From NCBI GenBank assembly GCA_900752905.1, contig CAADWX010000015.1:1-43613 (forward strand): a stretch of 43,613 nt of DNA, in the 5' to 3' direction. This document shows positions 29,243 through 36,550 of the stretch, piece after piece; position 1 is the first letter of the stretch, and every line of letters begins with the position of its first letter. The notes under the pieces were generated by a model. It made no database searches and had not been told where the DNA came from. It was given only the letters and a program-made list of their open reading frames with translations. This DNA is from Bacilli bacterium (lineage in GTDB: Bacteria > Bacillota_I > Bacilli_A > RF39 > UBA660). Both the position numbers and the translations under genes were made by a program.

Positions 29243-30017
29243 AATTAGTATTAAATGTGATGAGGTTAAATTATTAAATAGTGATGAAAAAATTATTGTA
29301 AGTTTATCTGATAAGTTTGATATATATGATGTTACTAAGATTAACATATTTGTAAGAGAATCTACATCTATAGAATTTGATTTTAAATGTAAATGTGAAT
29401 CTAAGTACGATATAGCAATTGAATTAGATGATAATGTATGTGCGGATTTATTTATAAATAAAGATGTGAAAAATATTAAGGTACAATATAAATATTATAT
29501 AAAATCGAATTGTACTTTAAATATAAATAAATTTTATGAATGCAAGTGTGTAAGAGAACTTGATTTAATATATTTAAATGGAGTTAATTCTAAAATTTAT
29601 TATGATTTTAAAACACTTGGTTTAGGAAAACAAAAATATGATATTATGGTATATCATAATTTTAAAGATACAACAAGTGAAATTAAAAATAAGGGTGTAA
29701 GTATAGGAGAAGGTAATATAACTTTTAATGTTACCGGAATAGTATATAAAGGAATTAAAAATTGTAATTTGAATCAAAATAATAAAATTGTAAATATGAA
29801 TGATGTTGAAAACATAATAAAACCTGTTCTTATAATTGATGAGCAAGATGTTGTAGCTAATCATTCTGCATATATTGGGAAATTTGATTCTGATGAAATA
29901 TTTTATATGACATCTAGAGGTATAAATGAATTAGATGCTATAAAGCTATTACTTGAAGGTTTTTTAAGAACGGATAACATTGATGTAGCAAAAAAAATAG
30001 ACAAATATTGGAGGTGA
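29232..30017 (+). CDS. Short SufB/SufD-family Fe-S scaffold protein
   Basis: The 261-residue protein carries the SufBD beta-helix and C-terminal helices: the end pattern H-S-A-Y-I-G-K-F-D...F-Y-M-T-S-R-G-I...A-I-K-L-L-L-E-G-F is the family's signature. SufB and SufD are normally about 430-470 residues, so the N-terminal part is missing. Only this one copy is present, so it would have to act as a homodimer on SufC. This resembles the minimal two-component SMS systems (SmsC-SmsB) known from archaea and some bacteria. Cys residues lie at several positions (for example C33-x-C35, C118), and cannot be assigned as cluster ligands by eye. It overlaps sufC and lies 4 bases before sufS. Confidence 0.85.
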   Translation: MKNRISIKCDEVKLLNSDEKIIVSLSDKFDIYDVTKINIFVRESTSIEFDFKCKCESKYDIAIELDDNVCADLFINKDVKNIKVQYKYYIKSNCTLNINKFYECKCVRELDLIYLNGVNSKIYYDFKTLGLGKQKYDIMVYHNFKDTTSEIKNKGVSIGEGNITFNVTGIVYKGIKNCNLNQNNKIVNMNDVENIIKPVLIIDEQDVVANHSAYIGKFDSDEIFYMTSRGINELDAIKLLLEGFLRTDNIDVAKKIDKYWR

Positions 30018-30021
30018 TATA

Positions 30022-31215
30022 TTGAATAGAAATGATTTTGAAATGTTAGAATCAGGCATTATTTATTTTGATAATGGTGCAACTACATTAAAGCCTAAAA
30101 TTCTTTCTTTCGCAACCAATGAATACTATAATCATTATTCAGCTAATGCACATAGAGGGGATTATGATATTAGTTTAAAAGTTGATACTATGTATGAAGG
30201 AACAAGAAAAAAGGTAAGAGATTTTATTAATGCAAGAAGCAGTAAAGAAATTATATTTACTAATAACTGCAGTGATTCATTAAATAAAATAATATTTGGT
30301 TATTATAAAAACATCCTAAAAAAGGGGGATGAAGTTATAATAACAAAAAGTGAACATGCCTCAAATGTTCTTCAATGGTATGAACTTAAAGACGAACTTG
30401 GTATTGTCATAAAATATATAGAATTAAATGATGACAATTTAGTTACTATAGATAATTTTAAAGCATGTTTATCTAATAAAACTAAAGTAGTTTCTCTTGC
30501 ACAAGTTACGAATGTTATTGGAGATAAAAGAGACATTAAAAAAATAGCTATTTTATCTCATGCTATTGGTGCAGATGTAATTGTTGATGCTGCTCAATCT
30601 ATTGCACATACGAAAGTTGATGTTCAAGATTTAGATGTTGATTTTATGGCTTTTTCGGCACATAAAATGTATGGACCTACTGGAGTTGGTGTAATATATG
30701 GAAAAGAAGAAAAATTAAATAATATGAAGCCTATTATATTTGGTGGTGGAATGAATGCAACTTTTTCATCGGATGGTGTTAGGGTTTATAGTGATATTCC
30801 ACATTGTTTTGAAGCAGGTACGCCAAATATAGCAGGTGTTGTAGCTTTTGGTAGTATTATTGATTATTTAAATAATTTAGGAATGGAAAAAATAGAAGAA
30901 TATGAAACTTCTTTAAAAGAATATGCTGTAAAAAGACTAAAGGAGATAGATAACATTATTTTATATAATGAAAATAGCAAAGGGTCTATAATAGCTTTCA
31001 ATTATAAAGATGTATTTGCTCAGGATTTAGCAATTTACTTAAATAAATATCATATCTGTGTTAGAGCAGGGAACCATTGCTCTAAGATATTAAAAGAAGA
31101 AATAGGGGTTAAAAATACTGTTAGAATTAGTTTTGGATTTTTTAATACAAAAGATGAAATCGATAAATTGATAGAAGTATTAAAAAATAGTAATTTAAAA
31201 AGTGAAATAATATAG
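30022..31215 (+). CDS. sufS: Cysteine desulfurase SufS
   Basis: The 397-residue group II desulfurase feeds sulfur into the SUF system. The start is the TTG at 30022: GGAGGTG sits at the ideal distance, and the next in-frame ATG would cut off conserved sequence. PLP Lys215 lies in F-S-A-H-K-M-Y-G-P-T-G, and the catalytic cysteine is Cys353 in R-A-G-N-H-C-S. The usual motif is R-A-G-H-H-C-A, so the loop is slightly changed. No SufU or SufE acceptor protein is encoded next to it. The operon is sufC, sufB/D, sufS, then a small membrane gene. Confidence 0.94.
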   Translation: MNRNDFEMLESGIIYFDNGATTLKPKILSFATNEYYNHYSANAHRGDYDISLKVDTMYEGTRKKVRDFINARSSKEIIFTNNCSDSLNKIIFGYYKNILKKGDEVIITKSEHASNVLQWYELKDELGIVIKYIELNDDNLVTIDNFKACLSNKTKVVSLAQVTNVIGDKRDIKKIAILSHAIGADVIVDAAQSIAHTKVDVQDLDVDFMAFSAHKMYGPTGVGVIYGKEEKLNNMKPIIFGGGMNATFSSDGVRVYSDIPHCFEAGTPNIAGVVAFGSIIDYLNNLGMEKIEEYETSLKEYAVKRLKEIDNIILYNENSKGSIIAFNYKDVFAQDLAIYLNKYHICVRAGNHCSKILKEEIGVKNTVRISFGFFNTKDEIDKLIEVLKNSNLKSEII

Positions 31216-31233
31216 AATAATAAGAGGTGTTAT

Positions 31234-31539
31234 ATGGATTTAATAATTTTAGTAATAATGGTTGGATTAATAATATTTTTCTATAAAAAATTTAGAAATG
31301 TTATTTATTTTTTAGGTATTGTAGAAATATTTTTTAGAATTATTCATGTGGTTGGAGATATGATAGGTGTAAAAGTGCTAAATGATGCAATAAATAAATT
31401 TATACCTGAAAGCATATTATCTATTTTTGCTAAATATTCATCAGGTCTTTTATATGATGTTATAGTATGGATATTTGTAATTTTATTTATAATATTTGAA
31501 TATTATTTAATTAGAGGTTTTTTTGCAAAAAGTAAGTAG
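31234..31539 (+). CDS. Small three-helix membrane protein behind sufS
   Basis: The 101-residue product has an N-terminal hydrophobic segment (2-17), a second one (about 24-40) and a C-terminal one (about 74-95). I recognise no family. AAGAGGTG precedes the ATG, and it is 18 bases behind sufS, so it is co-transcribed with the suf genes. A perfect terminator ends the operon after it. The link to Fe-S assembly is by position only. Confidence 0.7.
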   Translation: MDLIILVIMVGLIIFFYKKFRNVIYFLGIVEIFFRIIHVVGDMIGVKVLNDAINKFIPESILSIFAKYSSGLLYDVIVWIFVILFIIFEYYLIRGFFAKSK

Positions 31540-31540
31540 T

Positions 31541-31568
31541 AAAAAATTAGGATTATCCTAATTTTTTT
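31541..31568 (+). terminator. Rho-independent terminator of the suf operon
   Basis: AAAAAATTAGGA, loop TTA, TCCTAATTTTTTT: a 12-pair perfect stem. Confidence 0.9.
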
Positions 31569-31592
31569 GTTTTACTTTGTGATTAGGTTTTC

Positions 31593-31622
31593 TTGATTTT
31601 TGTATAAGTAAAATAGTATAAT
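31593..31622 (+). promoter_or_regulatory. Promoter of the rnf operon
   Basis: TTGATT at 31593-31598 and TATAAT at 31617-31622 with an 18-base spacer, 16 bases before the rnfC start. Confidence 0.75.
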
Positions 31623-31638
31623 TAATATGGTGATTATT

Positions 31639-32871
31639 ATGCTTGGAATAAAATTAGATGGTAAAAAAGATATGTCTACAAATAATAAATTATCTTATTT
31701 TAACAAACCTAAAATCGTAAGAATACCACTTATTCAAGGAAAATTAAATTATGAATGTGTTTTAAAAAAGGAAGATTCTGTTAATGTAGGAAGTATAATA
31801 GGAAAATGTACTAAATATGATTTGCCTCTTTTTTCAAGTGTAAGTGGTAAAGTTAAATCTATTGATTGCAAATATATAATGATAGAAAATGATGGAAAAG
31901 AAACCTTAGATTATATTAAAAAAAAGAATATTATCAAAAATAAGCAAGAATTTATTGATTTAATTAAAAATAAAGGGATTGTTGGATTAAGTGGAGCAAT
32001 GTATCCAACATATTTAAAATATGAAAATTCTGATATAAAAACATTAATTATTAATGGTGTAGAGTGTGAACCATATAATACTTGTGATTATACAATTATG
32101 ATTAATTATTTTGATAACATAATTGAAATATTAGAACTTATGATAGATATATTTGAAATACAAGAGTGTTTTATAGCAATAAAAGGTAAAGATAAGTATT
32201 TAAAAGAAATAATAAGAACTAAATTATCTGGGAATAAAAAAATTAAATTTGTAATTATACCTGATTTTTATCCGATGGGATGGAGTAGAAATTTGGTTAG
32301 GTATATTAAACATACTGATTATGATAAGCATACAATTGAAAAAGGAATTATAATTAACAATGTTTCAACCATATATTCAATCTATGAAGCTGTTTTTTTT
32401 AATAAACCTCTAATTGATAGAATTGTAACTTTTACAGGTGATGAATTAAATAATCCATGTAATATTAAGGTGAAATTTGGTACAAGCATACAAGATATTC
32501 TTAGTTTTATAGGTGGATATAAGAATAATAAAGTTACCATTATTTCATCTGGCCCTATGATGGGATATAATTTAGAAACAGATGATGTTTCTGTAACTGC
32601 CTCTTTTTCTTCTTTTATAGCAATATCGCCCATAAAAGAAAATAGTGTTTTAAAATGTATAAGATGTGGAAAGTGTATTGAAAATTGTCCAGCTAAAATA
32701 TATCCTGTTTTAATAAAAGACAATATTAATAATATCAATGAATTAAGAAAACTTAATGTAAATAGATGTATCGGTTGTGGTATTTGTTCATATATTTGCC
32801 CAGCTAAAATCAATTTAAGAGAATATGTTGAAAAAGCAAGGAGTGAGGTAAATGAAAATCATAAAATCTAG
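31639..32871 (+). CDS. rnfC: Rnf electron-transfer subunit C, divergent
   Basis: The 410-residue protein has the RnfC order: N-terminal barrel-sandwich (20-90), the Complex I 51-kDa-like domain (105-260), an SLBB-like part (T-F-T-G-D-E-L-N-N-P, 260-300), the S-S-G-P-M-M-G turn, and two 4Fe-4S motifs (C-I-R-C-G-K-C-x3-C-P and C-I-G-C-G-I-C-x3-C-P). N-G-V-E-C-E-P-Y is kept. The flavin/NADH glycine loop, usually G-L-G-G-A-G-F-P-T, reads G-L-S-G-A-M-Y-P-T (116-124), and the usual Y-P-x-G-x-E-K-Q-L-I reads Y-P-M-G-W-S-R-N-L-V. NADH binding is therefore doubtful. The start at 31639 follows GGTGA; an ATG at 31627 is in frame but too close to the promoter. It opens the operon C-DG-E-A-B. Confidence 0.88.
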   Translation: MLGIKLDGKKDMSTNNKLSYFNKPKIVRIPLIQGKLNYECVLKKEDSVNVGSIIGKCTKYDLPLFSSVSGKVKSIDCKYIMIENDGKETLDYIKKKNIIKNKQEFIDLIKNKGIVGLSGAMYPTYLKYENSDIKTLIINGVECEPYNTCDYTIMINYFDNIIEILELMIDIFEIQECFIAIKGKDKYLKEIIRTKLSGNKKIKFVIIPDFYPMGWSRNLVRYIKHTDYDKHTIEKGIIINNVSTIYSIYEAVFFNKPLIDRIVTFTGDELNNPCNIKVKFGTSIQDILSFIGGYKNNKVTIISSGPMMGYNLETDDVSVTASFSSFIAISPIKENSVLKCIRCGKCIENCPAKIYPVLIKDNINNINELRKLNVNRCIGCGICSYICPAKINLREYVEKARSEVNENHKI

Positions 32872-34273
32872 TAGGCCATTTATAAAAAGTGACAATAGTA
32901 TTTCTAAAATGATGAAATATCTCTTGTTTTCTTTATTACCTATAATATTATTTTCATTTTACAAAAATGGTGTTATTCCATATATAAAAGGTTATGTAAA
33001 TATAATAGGAATGTTGTATCCATTGATTTTTATAATAACTGGAATGATTACTACAACTTTAGTTGAATTTATATACTTTAAGTTTATAAAAAAAGAAAAG
33101 AATGTAATTGACTCTCTGAAAAATAGTTATCCTTATATAACAGGTATATTTCTTTCACTAATTTTACCTATAAATACGCCACTTTATGTACTTATTATAG
33201 GTTGTATTATAGCAATTTTTGTTGGTAAATTGATATATGGAGGTTTTGGTAATAATATATTTAATCCAGCACTTATTGGAGGACTATTTGTAATTACTAT
33301 GTATGGATCATTAATTGATTCAAGAGGAGGGTATTTAAATAAATATGAATTAGATGCTATTAGTAGTGCAACGCCTCTTAAAAATTATTCTGCTGTATCA
33401 ACTATAAATTATGATACGGTAATTAAGCCATATGGTAATTTAAATAACTTTTTTATTGGAACTATTCCAGGTTCAATTGGCGAAACTAGTGCTTTACTTT
33501 GCATCATTGCATTTATTTTCTTAAGTTATAAGAAAGTCATTAAATGGAAAATACCAGTATTTTATATTGGAACAGTATTTTTAATGACATATATTATTGG
33601 AGTATTTAATGGTTTTGGTATATGGTATCCAATTTTTCAGATATTAAGTGGTGGTTTGTTATTTGGAGCTATTTTTATGGCAGATGATCCAGTTACTTCA
33701 CCAGTTACTACAGTAGGAGAGGTTATTTATGGAATTTGTCTTGGAATATTAACTGTTGTATTTAGATATTTATCAAATTTACCAGAAGGGGTTATGACTA
33801 GTATTTTAACTCTTAATATGTTTGTACCAATTTTAGATAGAATTGGTATTACAAATGGTAGTTCATTTAAAAAGGCTTTATCTTATATATTGATTTTAAT
33901 GTTAGTATCTTTATGTATATGTTATAAAATATCGTATAATATTAAACATCCAAATAAGTCGAACACATTTAATATTTTAAATATTGTAAAAGAAAAAAAT
34001 AAGACAATTTATACTGTATCTGAAAAAGGACACGGTGGTTTAATAAAAGGAAAAGCAACTTTTTCAAATAATAAAATCGTAAATTTTGAAGTAATTGAGA
34101 ATAATGAAACTGCAAGTTATTATCAAAAAATTGAAAATGAAAAATATATAGACAAATTAATTAAAAATCAAAATAATATTAATGAGGTTGATACAATAAG
34201 TGGCGCAACAGTATCATCAAGTGCTATAAAAAGTATGATAAAAAATACAATAATTGATTATAGGAGGAATTGA
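32852..34273 (+). CDS. RnfD-RnfG fusion protein
   Basis: The 473-residue protein joins two Rnf subunits. Residues 1 to about 345 are RnfD: many membrane helices, the conserved F-N-P-A and F-M-A-D-D-P-V-T-S-P segments, the covalent-FMN motif S-S-A-T-P-L with Thr174, and the usual end P-I-L-D-R. A further helix (about 346-365) matches the RnfG anchor, followed by a short FMN-binding domain with the covalent motif S-G-A-T-V-S-S and Thr453. Both flavin threonines are thus present. The RnfG domain is about 110 residues, shorter than the typical one. No separate rnfG occurs in the operon. The start, with AAGGAGTGAGG upstream, lies 20 bases inside rnfC. Confidence 0.9.
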   Translation: MKIIKSSRPFIKSDNSISKMMKYLLFSLLPIILFSFYKNGVIPYIKGYVNIIGMLYPLIFIITGMITTTLVEFIYFKFIKKEKNVIDSLKNSYPYITGIFLSLILPINTPLYVLIIGCIIAIFVGKLIYGGFGNNIFNPALIGGLFVITMYGSLIDSRGGYLNKYELDAISSATPLKNYSAVSTINYDTVIKPYGNLNNFFIGTIPGSIGETSALLCIIAFIFLSYKKVIKWKIPVFYIGTVFLMTYIIGVFNGFGIWYPIFQILSGGLLFGAIFMADDPVTSPVTTVGEVIYGICLGILTVVFRYLSNLPEGVMTSILTLNMFVPILDRIGITNGSSFKKALSYILILMLVSLCICYKISYNIKHPNKSNTFNILNIVKEKNKTIYTVSEKGHGGLIKGKATFSNNKIVNFEVIENNETASYYQKIENEKYIDKLIKNQNNINEVDTISGATVSSSAIKSMIKNTIIDYRRN

Positions 34274-34274
34274 A

Positions 34275-34373
34275 ATGCATAAATATAAAAGTATTATTGT
34301 TTTAACATTATCTGTTTTAATTTGTTCTATTGCTATTTATTTAGTAAATTTACTAACAGGAGGATTACAATGA
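34275..34373 (+). CDS. 32-residue single-helix membrane microprotein in the rnf operon
   Basis: The short frame M-H-K-Y-K-S then about 20 hydrophobic residues (I-I-V-L-T-L-S-V-L...Y-L-V-N) and a short tail fits one membrane helix with the start inside. TAGGAGG precedes the ATG at a good distance. It begins two bases after the RnfD-RnfG stop and overlaps the rnfE start by four bases (ATGA), while its own end carries the ribosome site of rnfE. Coupling on both sides and a good ribosome site argue that it is translated. It stands where rnfG normally lies and might be a small accessory subunit, or only a leader peptide for rnfE. I know no family for it. Confidence 0.6.
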   Translation: MHKYKSIIVLTLSVLICSIAIYLVNLLTGGLQ

Positions 34374-34996
34374 AAAAAATTATAAATGGAATATTTAAAG
34401 AAAATCCTGTGTTTGTTCTCATGCTAGGATTATGCTCGACATTAGCAATTACAACAAATTTTGAATCATCTTATATGATGGGGATTTGTGTATTAATTGT
34501 TCTTGTATTAACTAGTATAATAGTATCTTTACTCAAAAATATTGTTCCTGATAATGTTAAAACACCAGTATATATTGTAATAATAGCTTCTTTTGTAACT
34601 ATCCTTGAAATGTTACTTAAAAAATATATTGAACCACTTTATAATATTCTTGGTATATATCTACCTTTGATTGTTGTAAATTGTATTATACTAGGAAGAT
34701 CTATAAGCGTTTATTCTAAATCATCTGTTAAGACAAGTATTTTTGATGCTATAGGAATTGGATTAGGTTATACATTTTCAATTTGTTTAATTGGTGCTGT
34801 AAGAGAGTTACTTGGAAACGGAACATTAACGCTTGTTAATAATTTAAGCTCTGTTCTTAATTTTAAACTAATACTTAGAGTTATTCCAAATATCAAAATT
34901 CTACCAAATTCATTATTTATTAGTCCATCTGGTGCTTTTTTAACTGTAGGAATTATTTTATGTATTATAAATTATATAAAAGAAAGGAAAATATAA
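34370..34996 (+). CDS. rnfE: Rnf electron-transfer subunit E
   Basis: The 208-residue membrane protein has six helices of the RnfA/RnfE family. Cys22 (L-G-L-C) and Cys105 (V-N-C-I-I-L-G-R) are the two cysteines known to bind the intramembrane 2Fe-2S cluster together with the matching pair in RnfA. The start at 34370 follows ACAGGAGG; an ATG at 34322 in frame lies inside the microprotein and lacks a ribosome site. rnfA follows after one base. Confidence 0.95.
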   Translation: MKKIINGIFKENPVFVLMLGLCSTLAITTNFESSYMMGICVLIVLVLTSIIVSLLKNIVPDNVKTPVYIVIIASFVTILEMLLKKYIEPLYNILGIYLPLIVVNCIILGRSISVYSKSSVKTSIFDAIGIGLGYTFSICLIGAVRELLGNGTLTLVNNLSSVLNFKLILRVIPNIKILPNSLFISPSGAFLTVGIILCIINYIKERKI

Positions 34997-34997
34997 A

Positions 34998-35564
34998 ATG
35001 GGAAATTTAATTAGTATTTTTATAACTAGTTTAATTGGAGAAAATGTCGTTTTATCTAAATTTTTAGGGCTTTGCCCATTTATTGGCAATTCAGGTAATA
35101 GGAAAAATGCAGTTGGTATGGGATTATCAGTTATGATTGTTATAACACTATCATCAATTATTACATATTTTATAAATTATTACTTACTTGTTCCAACAAA
35201 TAGTGAATATCTTCAAACCTTAATTTTTATATTAGTCATTTCTTCTTTTGTTCAAATTTTAGATATTTTAATGAAAAGATTTATTCCATCTCTTCATAAA
35301 GCACTAGGCATATATCTTCCTTTAATTACTACTAACTGTGCAGTACTTGGTGTTGTACTTTTAAATATTAATAATGGCTATAGTTTTCTTGAAATGATTA
35401 GTTATAGTTTAGGTAGTAGTCTTGGATTTACACTCGTTATTTATATTTTTTCTTGTCTTAGAGAAAAAATAGATTCATCATGTATTCCTAAATGTATGAA
35501 GGGATATCCAATAGCTTTTATTACTGCTGGTATTATGTCAATTTTATTTACGAGGTATATTTAA
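34998..35564 (+). CDS. rnfA: Rnf electron-transfer subunit A
   Basis: The 188-residue membrane protein is the partner of RnfE. The conserved E-N-V-V-L-S-K-F-L-G-L-C (Cys26) and T-T-N-C-A-V-L-G (Cys114) are both kept, so all four ligands of the 2Fe-2S cluster shared with RnfE exist. A-L-G-I-Y-L-P-L-I-T is also a family motif. AAAGGAAA precedes the ATG. The stop codon overlaps the start of a 42-residue frame by one base (TAATG). Confidence 0.95.
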   Translation: MGNLISIFITSLIGENVVLSKFLGLCPFIGNSGNRKNAVGMGLSVMIVITLSSIITYFINYYLLVPTNSEYLQTLIFILVISSFVQILDILMKRFIPSLHKALGIYLPLITTNCAVLGVVLLNINNGYSFLEMISYSLGSSLGFTLVIYIFSCLREKIDSSCIPKCMKGYPIAFITAGIMSILFTRYI

Positions 35565-35692
35565 TGATTATAGTTGTATATTGTTTAATTTTATTGCTTA
35601 TTATTCTAAACATTATATTATATAAACATAATAAATTAAAACATAGTTGTTTAGATTGTAATAAAAAATGTAAAAGGAGAAAGGATATATGA
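35564..35692 (+). CDS. 42-residue membrane microprotein with CxxCxxxC tail
   Basis: The frame gives one hydrophobic helix (about 2-20) and a basic cytoplasmic tail with C29-L-D-C32-N-K-K-C36 and a K-R-R-K cluster. It starts in the rnfA stop (TAATG) and its end overlaps the rnfB start by four bases (ATGA), so it is translationally coupled to both. The layout is like that of the FeoB-associated Cys-rich membrane proteins, which also have one helix and a short Cys cluster, but no feoB is present. In this position it could hold an Fe-S or metal site near RnfA/E/B. There is no strong ribosome site of its own; the longer frame from 35492 overlaps rnfA and is not credible. Confidence 0.6.
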   Translation: MIIVVYCLILLLIILNIILYKHNKLKHSCLDCNKKCKRRKDI

Positions 35693-35943
35693 AAGGTATT
35701 ATTATTTCTACATTTATAGCTTTTATATTAGGAATAATTTTATATATTTTAGATAAATGCTTTAATAAAAAGAAAAAGAAAGATTTTTTAAAATATTTGC
35801 CAGGATATAATTGTGGAGCGTGTGGGTATGGTAGTTGCGCAGGTATGGAAAAGGCAATGGAGCAAGATGTTATGAATTATAAAAAGTGCAAACCTTTAAG
35901 AGGGGATGCTTTAAAAAATATGGAAAAATATATTGAAAAATAA
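35689..35943 (+). CDS. rnfB: Truncated Rnf subunit B (anchor plus one Fe-S domain)
   Basis: The 84-residue protein contains a membrane helix (about 3-22), a basic stretch, and the RnfB-type Fe-S domain L-P-G-Y-N-C-G-A-C-G-Y-G-S-C with C42, C45, C50 and C67, all four ligands. RnfB normally goes on for 100-250 more residues with two or more ferredoxin-type clusters; here the frame stops and a promoter and frr follow, so there is no remnant of those domains. AAAAGGAGAAAGG precedes the ATG. It closes the rnf operon. Ferredoxin clusters are supplied only by RnfC within this operon. Confidence 0.85.
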   Translation: MKGIIISTFIAFILGIILYILDKCFNKKKKKDFLKYLPGYNCGACGYGSCAGMEKAMEQDVMNYKKCKPLRGDALKNMEKYIEK

Positions 35944-35944
35944 C

Positions 35945-35973
35945 TTGTATAAAAGTATTTTATATAATATAAT
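35945..35973 (+). promoter_or_regulatory. Promoter of frr
   Basis: TTGTAT at 35945-35950 and TATAAT at 35968-35973 with a 17-base spacer, right after the rnfB stop. No terminator separates the operons. Confidence 0.65.
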
Positions 35974-35999
35974 TATGTCAAGAAAGGTAGGAAAAAATA

Positions 36000-36542
36000 A
36001 TGGATGATATTTTATTATTAACAGAAGAAAAAATGCAAAATGCTATAGAAAATATGGAAAAAAGATTTACTAATATTAGAGCAGGAAGAGCTAATCCTAA
36101 TATTTTAGATCATGTTATGGTTTTATATTATGGAGTGGATACACCACTTAAACAGCTTGCTAACATTTCTATTCCAGAAGCAAGACAACTATCAATTAAA
36201 CCTTTTGATAAAGGATGTTTATCTGCTATTGAAAAAGGAATTTATGAAGCAAATATCGGTTTAACTCCAAATAATAATGGCGAGGTAATAATTTTAAATA
36301 TACCTCCACTTACAGAGGATACAAGACGTGAATATGTTAAACAAGCAAAAGGAATTGCTGAAGATGCAAAAATTGCACTTAGAAACATAAGACAAGATGC
36401 AAATAATGACATAAAAAAACTAGAAATACCTGAAGATGATATAAAGTCTGGTATGGATGAAGTTCAAGAATTAATTAACAAATACAATAAGATTGTTGAT
36501 GAAAAAGCAAAAATTAAAGAAAATGAATTAATGAGTGTATAG
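36000..36542 (+). CDS. frr: Ribosome recycling factor
   Basis: The 180-residue protein splits ribosomes after termination together with EF-G. The family core is clear: M-E-K-R-F-T-N-I-R-A-G-R-A-N-P, then I-P-P-L-T-E-D-T-R-R-E-Y-V-K and the C-terminal three-helix bundle. The length is slightly less than the usual 185. AAAGGTAGG precedes the ATG. The pseudopilin gene follows after 8 bases and may be read from the same transcript. frr usually follows pyrH and tsf, which are not here. Confidence 0.97.
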   Translation: MDDILLLTEEKMQNAIENMEKRFTNIRAGRANPNILDHVMVLYYGVDTPLKQLANISIPEARQLSIKPFDKGCLSAIEKGIYEANIGLTPNNNGEVIILNIPPLTEDTRREYVKQAKGIAEDAKIALRNIRQDANNDIKKLEIPEDDIKSGMDEVQELINKYNKIVDEKAKIKENELMSV

Positions 36543-36550
36543 GCGCTAAA

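Noticed and set aside
32382..32813. 143-residue - strand frame inside rnfC
   Set aside because: It covers the conserved Fe-S region of rnfC on the other strand and has no ribosome site.
34322..34369. Longer N-terminus for rnfE starting at 34322
   Set aside because: The extra residues come from another frame of the microprotein; the strong ribosome site and family length support the start at 34370.
35944..35999. Possible continuation of rnfB after a frameshift
   Set aside because: The stretch holds a good promoter and the frr ribosome site, and no Cys motifs in any frame.
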